A stretch of 8,038 bases of DNA, from assembly GCA_964486765.1 (NCBI GenBank), contig CAZAOA010000018.1, forward strand, positions 1 through 8,038, given 5' to 3'. Both the position numbers and the translations under genes were made by a program. Origin of the DNA: CAZAOA01 sp964486765. GTDB taxonomy: Bacteria; Patescibacteriota; UBA1384; XYA2-FULL-43-10. This document shows positions 1-4,965 of this stretch, piece after piece (the first letter of the stretch is position 1; every line of letters starts with the position of its first letter). The notes beneath the pieces are model-generated. The model was not told where the DNA came from, searched no databases, and saw nothing but the letters and a program-made list of their open reading frames with translations.

Positions 1-1300
1 CTCTTATAGTATACGGGTAATCTTCCGTATCAGGAATCATCGGCTTAAGTGCTTTTTCAGCAAGATAACCGTGACCAATTTCTCGTCTGGAAGTCCCTCG
101 CATTGGTCTAACTTCACCAACAGAATATGGAGGAAAGTTGTAGTGAAGCATGAATCGTTTTGTAGTATCTGCACTCATTGTGTCGATCAACTGCTCCATT
201 CCAGGAGGCGCTAGAGTGATAACAGAAAGTGACTGAGAATCTCCTCGTGAAAATAGACCTGAACCGTGAACTCGAGGAAGAATTCCGACCTCAACATTTA
301 GGGGTCGAATCTCGTCTAAGCCTCGACCATCTGGGCGTTGATCCCTCTCCAAAATGGCGGTTCGTATTTCTTCATTAAAAAGTTTGTTAAATGCTGCCTT
401 AAGCTCGATCTGTTTGTATGTTCCTTCAAAAGTAGTTAAGACTTCTTTTTCGAGATCATGTATCATCTGATCTCTAGTAATTTTATCAGCTTCATGCGAT
501 GCAGCCTTTAGTTTATCTGCAATTGCATTATAGATTTCTGCTCGAATTGCGATAGATGTCTGATCTTCTTCTTCCTGAGGTTTAATTTCAACACCAGCGA
601 ATTTATCTTCCTTAATTTTTTTCTGAATCTCTACTATGGGAGCCATAGCCACCATAGCTTTTTCTACACCTTCGATGATAACTTCTTCTTTAACTTCATT
701 TGATTCAGTCTCAAGCATTAGAATTCTCTCTGAAGTTCCTGCGACTGAAAGATTTAGATCGCTTTTTTCAATCTCATCCATAGTTGGATTGAGTTTGATT
801 TTGCCATCAACAAGTGCCACATCCATAGCAGCGATTGGACCCTTGTACGGCGCTTTTGTCTGCATCAGAGCTGCAGAGGCGGCGATGATTGCGATCGGAT
901 CTGGATCATTTTCACCATCGTAACTTAAAACAGTAACTATAACTTGGACATCGTTTCTGTAGTTCTTCGGAAAAAGTGGTCTGATTGGTCTGTCGATCTT
1001 TCTAGCTGCTTGAACCGCTTCATCCGAGGGACGACCTTCTCTTTTCATAAATCGCGATCCTGACATCTTCCCAGCCGCATAGAATCTTTCTTCAAAATCC
1101 ACCATCAATGGGAAAAAGTCCACACCTTCTCTAACATCGTCAGATGCAACGGCAGCCGCAAGCACAACAGTTTCTCCAACTGTTGCAGTAATTGAACCTT
1201 CAGCAAGCCGTGCAAGCTTTCCAGTTTCTAAAATTAATTTTTTACCCGCATAATCGATTTCGTATTTCTTGGTCGAGATTTCTACTCTTTTCGCATTCAT
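1..1300 (-). CDS. pnp: Polynucleotide phosphorylase, N-terminal 433 residues (cut by window edge)
   Basis: PNPase degrades RNA 3'->5' by phosphorolysis, releasing nucleoside diphosphates. The frame is open from ATG at 1300 to the left edge: 433 codons of a protein usually near 700. Visible are the first RNase PH domain (about residues 1-145, with MKREGRPSDEA at 85-95 and IDRPIRPLFP at 102-111), the helical linker (about 230-310), and the start of the second RNase PH domain (RPDGRGLDEIRPL at 322-334, RVHGSGLFSRGDSQ at 343-356, RFMLHYNFPPYSVGE at 382-396, RREIGHGYLAEKAL at 405-418). The catalytic aspartates of the second domain and the KH and S1 RNA-binding domains lie outside. The start is set by AAGGAG six bases upstream and by MNAKRVEIS matching the family's N-terminus. 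It follows rpsO, the conserved order, but across an unusually long 330-bp gap. Sequence identity is not in doubt; completeness cannot be judged here. Confidence 0.97.
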   Translation of the reverse strand, partial: MNAKRVEISTKKYEIDYAGKKLILETGKLARLAEGSITATVGETVVLAAAVASDDVREGVDFFPLMVDFEERFYAAGKMSGSRFMKREGRPSDEAVQAARKIDRPIRPLFPKNYRNDVQVIVTVLSYDGENDPDPIAIIAASAALMQTKAPYKGPIAAMDVALVDGKIKLNPTMDEIEKSDLNLSVAGTSERILMLETESNEVKEEVIIEGVEKAMVAMAPIVEIQKKIKEDKFAGVEIKPQEEEDQTSIAIRAEIYNAIADKLKAASHEADKITRDQMIHDLEKEVLTTFEGTYKQIELKAAFNKLFNEEIRTAILERDQRPDGRGLDEIRPLNVEVGILPRVHGSGLFSRGDSQSLSVITLAPPGMEQLIDTMSADTTKRFMLHYNFPPYSVGEVRPMRGTSRREIGHGYLAEKALKPMIPDTEDYPYTIR

Positions 1301-1305
1301 AAAAT

Positions 1306-1321
1306 ACTCCTTTTTTGGAGT
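1306..1321 (-). promoter_or_regulatory. pnp ribosome binding site inside a small hairpin
   Basis: In the mRNA sense AAGGAG (1312-1307) lies six bases before the pnp ATG. The same bases form a short hairpin, ACTCC - six A - GGAGT (1321-1306), whose 3' arm is the SD itself. Five base pairs is weak, so this may only modulate initiation. The SD is seen directly; any role for the hairpin is inference. Confidence 0.6.
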
Positions 1322-1370
1322 GAGAAGACGAGATGAGCTCTAAAGACGTAAGACAATTCAATTATTGAAT

Positions 1371-1451
1371 ACCACCGACACTAATCTTATCCACTAATCT
1401 GCACTAATTCACAAATATTTGTGTTAATTTGTGGAAGCAATTTGTGGTGGT
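1371..1451. repeat. Large imperfect inverted repeat in the pnp leader
   Basis: Three nested stems share one axis: ACCACC/GGTGGT (1371-1376 with 1446-1451), TCCAC/GTGGA (1390-1394 with 1431-1435) and the palindrome CACAAATATTTGTG (1410-1423). The left half also contains tandem degenerate units CACTAATCT, CACTAATCT, CACTAATT and CACAAAT, so the element looks like a decayed repeat cluster. In the mRNA it would fold 70-150 nt upstream of the pnp ATG. Leader hairpins upstream of pnp are processed by RNase III in enterobacteria; a comparable role here is only inference. Confidence 0.6.
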
Positions 1452-1524
1452 TGTACACAATTAAAGGCTTGTCTCACCTCTCATCGATCTCACTTCTCTA
1501 ATTTATTAATATGTTAATACGTAT

Positions 1525-1540
1525 TTCGTTATTCGTTTAC
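1525..1540. repeat. 16-nt dispersed repeat, copy 1
   Basis: TTCGTTATTCGTTTAC matches TTCGTTATTAGTTTAC at 4929-4944 in 15 of 16 positions and in the same orientation. Both copies sit beside another intergenic repeat: the 20-bp palindrome here, the CGATAC..GTATCG element there. This suggests modular repeats assembled in different combinations. Confidence 0.55.
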
Positions 1541-1559
1541 CTGCCTGCCGGCAGGCAGG
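1540..1559. repeat. Perfect 20-bp GC-rich palindrome
   Basis: CCTGCCTGCC followed directly by GGCAGGCAGG is a perfect self-complementary 20-mer in an AT-rich intergenic stretch. Neither side carries a T tract, so it is not a standard intrinsic terminator. Related GCCTGC/GCAGGC arms occur at 3444-3474. From memory, such CCTGCC/GGCAGG palindromes are common intergenic repeats in Candidate Phyla Radiation genomes; their function is not known to me. Confidence 0.85.
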
Positions 1560-1576
1560 CGTTGACGTTAGACTTA

Positions 1577-1599
1577 ACCGATACGGGTCTCGTTACCGA
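1577..1599 (+). repeat. GATACGGG-family intergenic repeat, copy A
   Basis: The 23-mer, written in two parts as ACCGATACGGGT + CTCGTTACCGA, matches copy B (reverse complement of 3373-3395) at 21 of 23 positions. Copies C (4936-4958) and D (5400-5422) share the CGATACGGG core. It lies between the 20-bp palindrome and the poly-C run, downstream of rpsO. Confidence 0.7.
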
Positions 1600-1609
1600 T
1601 AAACCTTCG

Positions 1610-1621
1610 CCCCCCCCCCCC
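1610..1621. repeat. 12-base C homopolymer
   Basis: Twelve consecutive C (twelve G in the rpsO-sense mRNA) lie nine bases beyond the rpsO stop. The tract is enclosed by CCTTCG (1604-1609) and its complement CGAAGG (1638-1643, inside the last rpsO codons). Such a tract is exceptional in this AT-rich sequence. It could be slippage-prone, fold as G-rich RNA structure, or have a mis-called length. Confidence 0.85.
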
Positions 1622-1630
1622 GACTCTCGC

Positions 1631-2011
1631 TTACTTCCGAAGGCCCAAATCCTTAATCAACTTTTCGTATTTAGCCTCATCTGATTTTTTAAGATAATTC
1701 AAAAGCCTTCTTCTTTTTCCAACCATACTTAGAAGTCCTCTTCGTGAGTCATAATCTTTCTTGTGACCTTTTAGGTGCTTTGTTAAGTCTGCGATCTTTT
1801 TTGTGATTACAGCCACTTGCACTTCGATCGATCCAGTATCTTCCTTGTGAGATTGATACTTTGAGATCAGATCAACTTTTTTACCTGTCTTTGCCTTTAC
1901 GGCCTTTTTCGGGGTAAGTGTAGCTTTTTTTACTTTATCCTCGCTCTTTTCGCCGGCTGATTTTCCTGCCTTCGGCCGATCAGCCGTAGGCTGACTTTTC
2001 TTATTTACCAT
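1631..2011 (-). CDS. rpsO: 30S ribosomal protein S15 with N-terminal extension
   Basis: S15 is a primary binder of the 16S rRNA central domain and forms the B4 intersubunit bridge. Residues 58-126 match the family closely: DTGSIEVQVA (58-67), HKKDYDSRRGLL (83-94), KRRRLLNYL (99-107) and the C-terminal LIKDLGLRK. The usual protein is about 89 residues. This one has 126, because of an extra basic, alanine- and lysine-rich segment of about 37 residues at the N-terminus, probably disordered. ATG at 2011 is the only usual start codon in frame after the upstream TAA at 2053-2051, so the extension is real if this start is used. It is oddly placed: the SD AAGGAG (2051-2046) is 34 nt from the ATG with a hairpin between. 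nrnA ends 92 bp upstream. TTGCAA-17-TAAGCT in that gap is at best a weak promoter, so co-transcription with nrnA is plausible. Confidence 0.97.
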   Translation of the reverse strand: MVNKKSQPTADRPKAGKSAGEKSEDKVKKATLTPKKAVKAKTGKKVDLISKYQSHKEDTGSIEVQVAVITKKIADLTKHLKGHKKDYDSRRGLLSMVGKRRRLLNYLKKSDEAKYEKLIKDLGLRK

Positions 2012-2051
2012 GATACGGCTGACAAAAGTTTTTACCTTCGTCAGTCTCCTT
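1980..2051 (-). promoter_or_regulatory. Structured rpsO leader, candidate S15 autoregulatory site
   Basis: In the mRNA sense, SD AAGGAG (2051-2046) is followed by an 11-bp hairpin, CTGACGAAGGT (2044-2034), loop AAAA, ACTTTTGTCAG (2029-2019), then CCGTATC and the ATG (2011). With the hairpin folded, SD and ATG are eight unpaired bases apart, a workable spacing; unfolded they are 34 apart. The stem has adjacent G-U (2036/2027) and G-C (2035/2028) pairs, like the motif S15 recognises in 16S rRNA. A competing 9-bp pairing joins TCAGCCGTA (2022-2014) to TACGGCTGA (1988-1980), closing the ATG in a loop. The same GGCTGA can instead form a local hairpin with TCAGCC at 1994-1989 or pair with TCAGCC at 1960-1955. 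Pairings are seen directly; S15 control is inferred from its known autoregulation in other bacteria. Confidence 0.55.
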
Positions 2052-2103
2052 TATTAATTGATAACGATATTAGCTTACAACAATTCGATGTATTTTGCAA
2101 GGT

Positions 2104-3273
2104 TTACACATCAACTTTGTCTATCTTTCCGTTTTGAATTCTTTTATAATCTCTAATTCGTTGAATTATATTGCCTGAGCTCTCTTCCAAAGTAGTTTCT
2201 GTCATCTCAAATGCCGCAGCTAAGGGATGTCCGCCACCGCCAAGCATCTTGGCAATTTTTGAAACATCATAACTATTTGAAACTGCTCGAAGTGAGCCAT
2301 GAACCGAATTTCCCCTTTCAGAAAGAAGCAAAACAAAGTCAGCGCCAGAAACGGTCTTTAAAAGCTCATCTATCACTCCTGAGGCTTCTGTATCGCTCGC
2401 TCCCACTTCCATGTAGTCTTTCTTATATAGAGTAGTCCACACAAAGCTGTGGCCCTTCTCGTCATGAAGACTTGTAAGAGCTCTTCCCCACAACCGTAGA
2501 GTTGAAAGTGGTCTGGTTTTAAATATTCGTTTGATAATTTTTTCTCTATCAGCTCCTGCTGCAACCATCTGAGCTGCTATGGTAAGGGACTTTGGAGTTG
2601 TATTTTGATTCTGGAACGATCCGGTATCTGTTATGATCCCAGTTAAAAGTGCAGTTGCGACATCTTCATCAAAGGGAGACTTTTCTGGTGAAAGTGCCTC
2701 TAAAACGGAAACCAATATCTCGGATGTAGAAGTTGCAGTAAGCTCTACCAAATTCACTTGGCCAAAATAATCATTTCCCGCGTGGTGATCAATGTTAATA
2801 ATCGGGGTCTCATAAAAAACGTCTGGGTTTTTCTCAAAAGGAGAACCGATCCGCTCAAGGTCATGAGCATCAAGAACAATTATTAGATCGAAGTTGTAGT
2901 TACCACCTGGAAAACTTACATCTTTATCATCGAACATTCCATTTTTAGGACTTATTACAATATTTAGCTTATTGTCGGAAACTTTATACATAATCTTGTC
3001 AGCTTTTGCTTTTGAGACATCTAAAGAGATAACAAAATCCCTTGCTCCTGAAAAGTTTGTAGCTATCTCTTGAACTTTTGGAAGGAAACTCAAAACCTCT
3101 GGTGATTGATCGTTACAAACTGCAGTTACGCTCTTGCCTTCTTTTTTCAAATACAAATAAAGAGCCAATAGGCTCCCCAGTGCATCTCCATCAGGATTCT
3201 TGTGAGTAAGTAGCAAGATATTTTTTGCTTGCTTTATCCTCTCAACAACTTGTTGTTTTGGACTTAGTTCCAT
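2104..3273 (-). CDS. nrnA: DHH/DHHA1 phosphoesterase, NrnA-like (nanoRNase / pAp phosphatase)
   Basis: NrnA-type enzymes hydrolyse 2-5 nt RNA remnants and, in many species, 3'-phosphoadenosine 5'-phosphate, using two metal ions in the cytosol. The 389-residue protein has the DHH motifs HKNPDGDALGS (24-34), LDAHD (134-138), IDHHAG (161-166) and IITDTG (213-218), then a DHHA1 domain with the nucleotide-binding GGGGHP (345-350) near the C-terminus. Between about residues 84 and 128 there is extra sequence ahead of LDAHD. Ordinary NrnA proteins of 310-330 residues lack it, which explains most of the added length. The start at 3273 follows a clear promoter by about 40 nt, but no SD is visible. It lies upstream of rpsO and pnp as in many bacteria, though truB and ribF are missing between them. 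The family is sure; whether oligoRNA, pAp or a cyclic-dinucleotide product is the main substrate cannot be told from sequence. Confidence 0.9.
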   Translation of the reverse strand: MELSPKQQVVERIKQAKNILLLTHKNPDGDALGSLLALYLYLKKEGKSVTAVCNDQSPEVLSFLPKVQEIATNFSGARDFVISLDVSKAKADKIMYKVSDNKLNIVISPKNGMFDDKDVSFPGGNYNFDLIIVLDAHDLERIGSPFEKNPDVFYETPIINIDHHAGNDYFGQVNLVELTATSTSEILVSVLEALSPEKSPFDEDVATALLTGIITDTGSFQNQNTTPKSLTIAAQMVAAGADREKIIKRIFKTRPLSTLRLWGRALTSLHDEKGHSFVWTTLYKKDYMEVGASDTEASGVIDELLKTVSGADFVLLLSERGNSVHGSLRAVSNSYDVSKIAKMLGGGGHPLAAAFEMTETTLEESSGNIIQRIRDYKRIQNGKIDKVDV

Positions 3274-3321
3274 ATGCTGATAATTATTAGTTTATAGTTA
3301 TTATCTATTGAGCGACTTTCT

Positions 3322-3349
3322 AGTATAGCAAAATTATATATAAAGTCAA
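3322..3349 (-). promoter_or_regulatory. Promoter for nrnA
   Basis: On the minus strand TTGACT (3349-3344) and TATACT (3327-3322) are separated by 16 bases, five of six matches to each sigma-70 consensus hexamer. The start of transcription would fall near 3315, giving a leader of about 42 nt before the ATG at 3273. It may drive nrnA, rpsO and possibly pnp. Confidence 0.7.
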
Positions 3350-3372
3350 TCCCAAAGAGCGTCAGTCATCAT

Positions 3373-3395
3373 TCGGTAATGAAACCCGTATCGGT
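3373..3395 (-). repeat. GATACGGG-family intergenic repeat, copy B
   Basis: Read on the minus strand, ACCGATACGGGT + TTCATTACCGA matches copy A at 21 of 23 positions. It sits in the 293-bp divergent gap between nrnA and rpsT, clear of both promoters. The following 60 bases (CGTTATACGTTTAACG and similar) are rich in the same CGTTA/ACCGA words and look like further decayed repeat material. Confidence 0.7.
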
Positions 3396-3431
3396 AATCG
3401 TTATACGTTTAACGAAAACCGAGAATCGTTA

Positions 3432-3474
3432 CGGGCATCGCCCGCCTGCAATGATGTAGCAACTTCAGGCAGGC
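3432..3474. repeat. Compound palindromic element between nrnA and rpsT
   Basis: CGGGC-ATC-GCCCG (3432-3444) forms a tight 5-bp hairpin. It is directly joined to GCCTGC (3444-3449), which is complementary to GCAGGC (3469-3474) across a 19-base spacer. The GCCTGC/GCAGGC arms echo the 20-bp palindrome at 1540-1559, as if that palindrome had been split by an insert. It ends 32 bases before the rpsT -35 box. No T tract follows on either strand. Confidence 0.6.
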
Positions 3475-3506
3475 AACCGAAAAACGTTATAACATCTTCA
3501 ATACTC

Positions 3507-3535
3507 TTGTCAAATCATATTTGATCTGCTATAGT
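3507..3535 (+). promoter_or_regulatory. Promoter for rpsT
   Basis: TTGTCA (3507-3512) and TATAGT (3530-3535) are 17 bases apart, each with five of six consensus matches. Transcription would begin near 3542, giving a leader of only about 25 nt. That leader has no SD and no room for a large regulatory fold. Confidence 0.75.
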
Positions 3536-3566
3536 ACATTATGTTATTAGATATTAAGTCAATACT

Positions 3567-3887
3567 ATGCCAATTACAAGCGCGGCTAAAAAAGCCCTAA
3601 AAGTTAATAAAAGACAAAAAGCCGAGAATGATATTACTCGCGCTAAAGTTAAAGGTGCTCTAAAGGGCGCAAGACTTGCTATAGATGCAAATGAAAAAGA
3701 TGTAAATAAAAAGATCTCAGAAGCCTACAGAGAGCTAGACATGGCTTCAAAGAAAAATGTAATTCACAAAAATAAGGCAGCAAGATTGAAGTCAAGACTG
3801 GTCAAAAAACTTGCAAAAGCAACTCCCGAAAAAACGCTTGAAGTGAAAGCGAAGAAAGCTCCAAAGACAAAAACTGTAAAGAAATAA
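3567..3887 (+). CDS. rpsT: 30S ribosomal protein S20
   Basis: S20 binds 16S rRNA early in assembly of the small-subunit body. The 106-residue protein starts MPITSAAKKALKVNKRQK, has the family's long basic helices, and carries the conserved IHKNKAARLKSRLVKKL at 66-82. The normal length is about 87. The extra residues form a C-terminal tail (about 85-106) of lysine, alanine, proline and threonine that is probably disordered. It is the only plus-strand gene here, with its own promoter and a short leader without SD. It diverges from nrnA and converges on the GxxExxY gene, leaving 43 bp between stops. That gap holds only a 4-bp hairpin (GTGG-ATCTC-CCAC, 3900-3912) without a T tract, so I cannot point to a terminator. 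In many bacteria rpsT lies beside holA, which here is about 3 kb away. Confidence 0.96.
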   Translation: MPITSAAKKALKVNKRQKAENDITRAKVKGALKGARLAIDANEKDVNKKISEAYRELDMASKKNVIHKNKAARLKSRLVKKLAKATPEKTLEVKAKKAPKTKTVKK

Positions 3888-3910
3888 TGTTATTAGAACG
3901 TGGATCTCCC

Positions 3911-3918
3911 ACACGGAT
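3911..3918 (+). repeat. Flanking inverted repeat ACACGGAT, distal to the GxxExxY stop
   Basis: ACACGGAT here is the exact reverse complement of ATCCGTGT at 4336-4343. The pair brackets the GxxExxY gene, 12 bases beyond its stop codon and 18 bases before its start. Eight bases is short and could be chance; the symmetric placement makes it worth recording. Confidence 0.4.
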
Positions 3919-3930
3919 AAGCGCGAATAT

Positions 3931-4317
3931 TTAAGAATTTATTAATCTTTTTATAAGTACTCCATTTTTTGAAACTGCAAGTAACAGACCGATTTTTAGG
4001 TTCTCTGATTTTATGTAGTTTAGCAACTGGTTTACGTGTGTTGGATAAATCTCATTTCTAACTTTGAGTTCTACCGCCACTTTATCTTCAACAAGAAAAT
4101 CTAAGTAGTATTTTCCCACTACCTCCCCATCAAATTCAATCCTGCCATATTTTTCTCTAGAAAATTGGAGACCATTTTTTGAAAGAGATTTTTCTAGTGC
4201 TTTTTGATAAACTTTTTCAGGTAATCCATAGCCAAGTTTATTATATAGTTCAAACATTAATCCGATAATAATGCGGGTAAGTTTATATTCCGGTAAATCT
4301 TTCTCCATATTATCCAT
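3931..4317 (-). CDS. GxxExxY family protein, PD-(D/E)XK nuclease-like
   Basis: The 128-residue protein carries the family's name motif as GLPEKVY (G31, E34, Y37), after the typical helix LTRIIIGLMFELYNKLGYG. It also has residues fitting a PD-(D/E)XK nuclease-fold core: D73 in YYLDFLVEDK, then E83 and K85 in AVELKV, with QLLNYIK (97-103) following. The family length is about 125-135, so the gene is intact. Its function is unknown; nuclease activity is inferred only from the fold-like residues. ATG at 4317 is preferred; a second in-frame ATG at 4308 would lose three residues. Only a weak AAAG precedes the first. It starts 27 bp beyond lepB and is probably read with it. The gene is bracketed by an 8-bp inverted repeat (3911-3918 and 4336-4343). 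Members are scattered widely among bacteria, in keeping with transfer. Confidence 0.88.
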   Translation of the reverse strand: MDNMEKDLPEYKLTRIIIGLMFELYNKLGYGLPEKVYQKALEKSLSKNGLQFSREKYGRIEFDGEVVGKYYLDFLVEDKVAVELKVRNEIYPTHVNQLLNYIKSENLKIGLLLAVSKNGVLIKRLINS

Positions 4318-4335
4318 TCTTTATCTGCGTGAAGG

Positions 4336-4343
4336 ATCCGTGT
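4336..4343 (-). repeat. Flanking inverted repeat ATCCGTGT, proximal to the GxxExxY start
   Basis: This is the partner of ACACGGAT at 3911-3918. It lies in the 27-bp gap between the lepB stop and the GxxExxY start. The surrounding words (TCTGCGTG, ATCCGTG, ACTAAT) resemble the degenerate ATTNGTG-type units of the 1371-1451 element. Confidence 0.4.
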
Positions 4344-4344
4344 A

Positions 4345-4923
4345 CTAATATCCTACTATCTTGCTTGCATATTTTGGGATCTCAACCGCAATGAATCTAG
4401 GCACCAAGACATTTGTCACCTTTCCTATAAAAAAACGTTGCTCCACCACTCCAAATACTCTCGAATCATTTGAAAACTCTCTATTGTCTCCCATTAAAAA
4501 GTACTGGCTTGCTCCAAGCAGCCAACTTTCATCGTCTCCAAGCATCAGATCTACAGGCAGATAAGTTTCTTTAAGCAAGTTGTTGTTTATATAAATTTTA
4601 TTTTTTTTAATACTAAGGGTTTCTCCTGGAAGCCCAATCACCCGTTTTACATATCGCTTTTTGTTGGGATCGCCGGGGTATTTTACAACAACAACTTCAC
4701 CTCTTTTCGGTGCTTCTTCGCCGCGAAAATGAGTTTTATTCATCAGAGCTATTTCATTGTCATGCAAGTTCGGTTCCATTGAAATCCCATCGACAACAAA
4801 AATCGACACCCAGTATGTATTGATTACGATCAATACAACCACAACCAAAATCAGCCATTTTGAAATATCAAAAAAAATCCCTCCACCGTATAGAATTTTA
4901 GTAATTAAACCTCGTTCATTCAT
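4345..4923 (-). CDS. lepB: Signal peptidase I
   Basis: This membrane serine protease (S26 family) cleaves signal peptides from secreted proteins at the outer face of the cytoplasmic membrane. The 192-residue protein has one N-terminal membrane segment (about 22-42), then the catalytic serine S48 in VDGISMEPNL and the general-base lysine K93 in KRYVKRVIGLPGE. The box E motif is YFLMGDNREFSNDSRVFG (141-158), with G145-D146-N147 and S154-R155. Single-membrane-pass enzymes of this size are typical of Gram-positive-like and small-genome bacteria. All catalytic elements are present. ATG at 4923 has no SD; the bases before it belong to a dispersed repeat filling the whole 42-bp gap to the four helix bundle gene. 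The stop is TAG. Confidence 0.96.
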   Translation of the reverse strand: MNERGLITKILYGGGIFFDISKWLILVVVVLIVINTYWVSIFVVDGISMEPNLHDNEIALMNKTHFRGEEAPKRGEVVVVKYPGDPNKKRYVKRVIGLPGETLSIKKNKIYINNNLLKETYLPVDLMLGDDESWLLGASQYFLMGDNREFSNDSRVFGVVEQRFFIGKVTNVLVPRFIAVEIPKYASKIVGY

Positions 4924-4928
4924 AATAA

Positions 4929-4944
4929 TTCGTTATTAGTTTAC
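4929..4944. repeat. 16-nt dispersed repeat, copy 2
   Basis: TTCGTTATTAGTTTAC is the partner of the copy at 1525-1540, with one mismatch. It begins five bases before the lepB start codon and overlaps the CGATAC..GTATCG element. Confidence 0.55.
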
Positions 4945-4958
4945 GATACCCGTATCGT
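4936..4958 (-). repeat. GATACGGG-family intergenic repeat, copy C, with hairpin
   Basis: Read on the minus strand it contains CGATACGGGTATCG (4957-4944), an inverted repeat with 6-bp arms and two central bases, followed by TAAACTAA. With its flanks (CGTAACCGATC, and the 16-nt repeat) it fills the entire gap between the four helix bundle stop and the lepB ATG. It therefore forms the lepB leader. The TAA stop of the upstream gene lies within CGTAACCGATC, so the repeat seems to define that gene's end. Confidence 0.65.
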
Positions 4959-4965
4959 TGATCGG

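Larger units (their letters stand above)
1301..1630. other. 330-bp rpsO-pnp intergenic region, no gene
   Basis: No credible coding frame lies here. From the pnp side it holds the pnp SD (1307-1312), a short inverted repeat ATTCAAT-T-ATTGAAT (1356-1370), a large imperfect hairpin (1371-1451), an unstructured pyrimidine-rich stretch, a 20-bp palindrome (1540-1559), a GATACGGG-family repeat (1577-1599) and a 12-C run (1610-1621). I found no convincing -35/-10 pair for pnp and no hairpin followed by a T tract, so whether pnp is read through from rpsO or has its own promoter is open. Confidence 0.75.

Noticed and set aside
636..923. Plus-strand 95-residue open frame
   Set aside because: It lies antisense within pnp, whose protein motifs are unmistakable; the plus-frame product is low-complexity with no family likeness.
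1371..1451. Possible CRISPR or satellite array from CACTAAT-like units
   Set aside because: The units are degenerate, only 7-9 bases long, and lack unique spacers of constant length.
1540..1559. Intrinsic terminator after rpsO
   Set aside because: The palindrome is strong but neither strand has a T tract after it, and it lies 72 bases beyond the rpsO stop.
2012..2103. Firm promoter for rpsO
   Set aside because: The best pair, TTGCAA-17-TAAGCT, matches the -10 consensus at only three of six positions.
2211..2564. Two short open frames on either strand within nrnA
   Set aside because: Both overlap conserved DHHA1-region coding sequence and have no independent start signals.
3888..3930. Bidirectional terminator between rpsT and the GxxExxY gene
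   Set aside because: Only a 4-bp hairpin is present, with no adjacent T tract.
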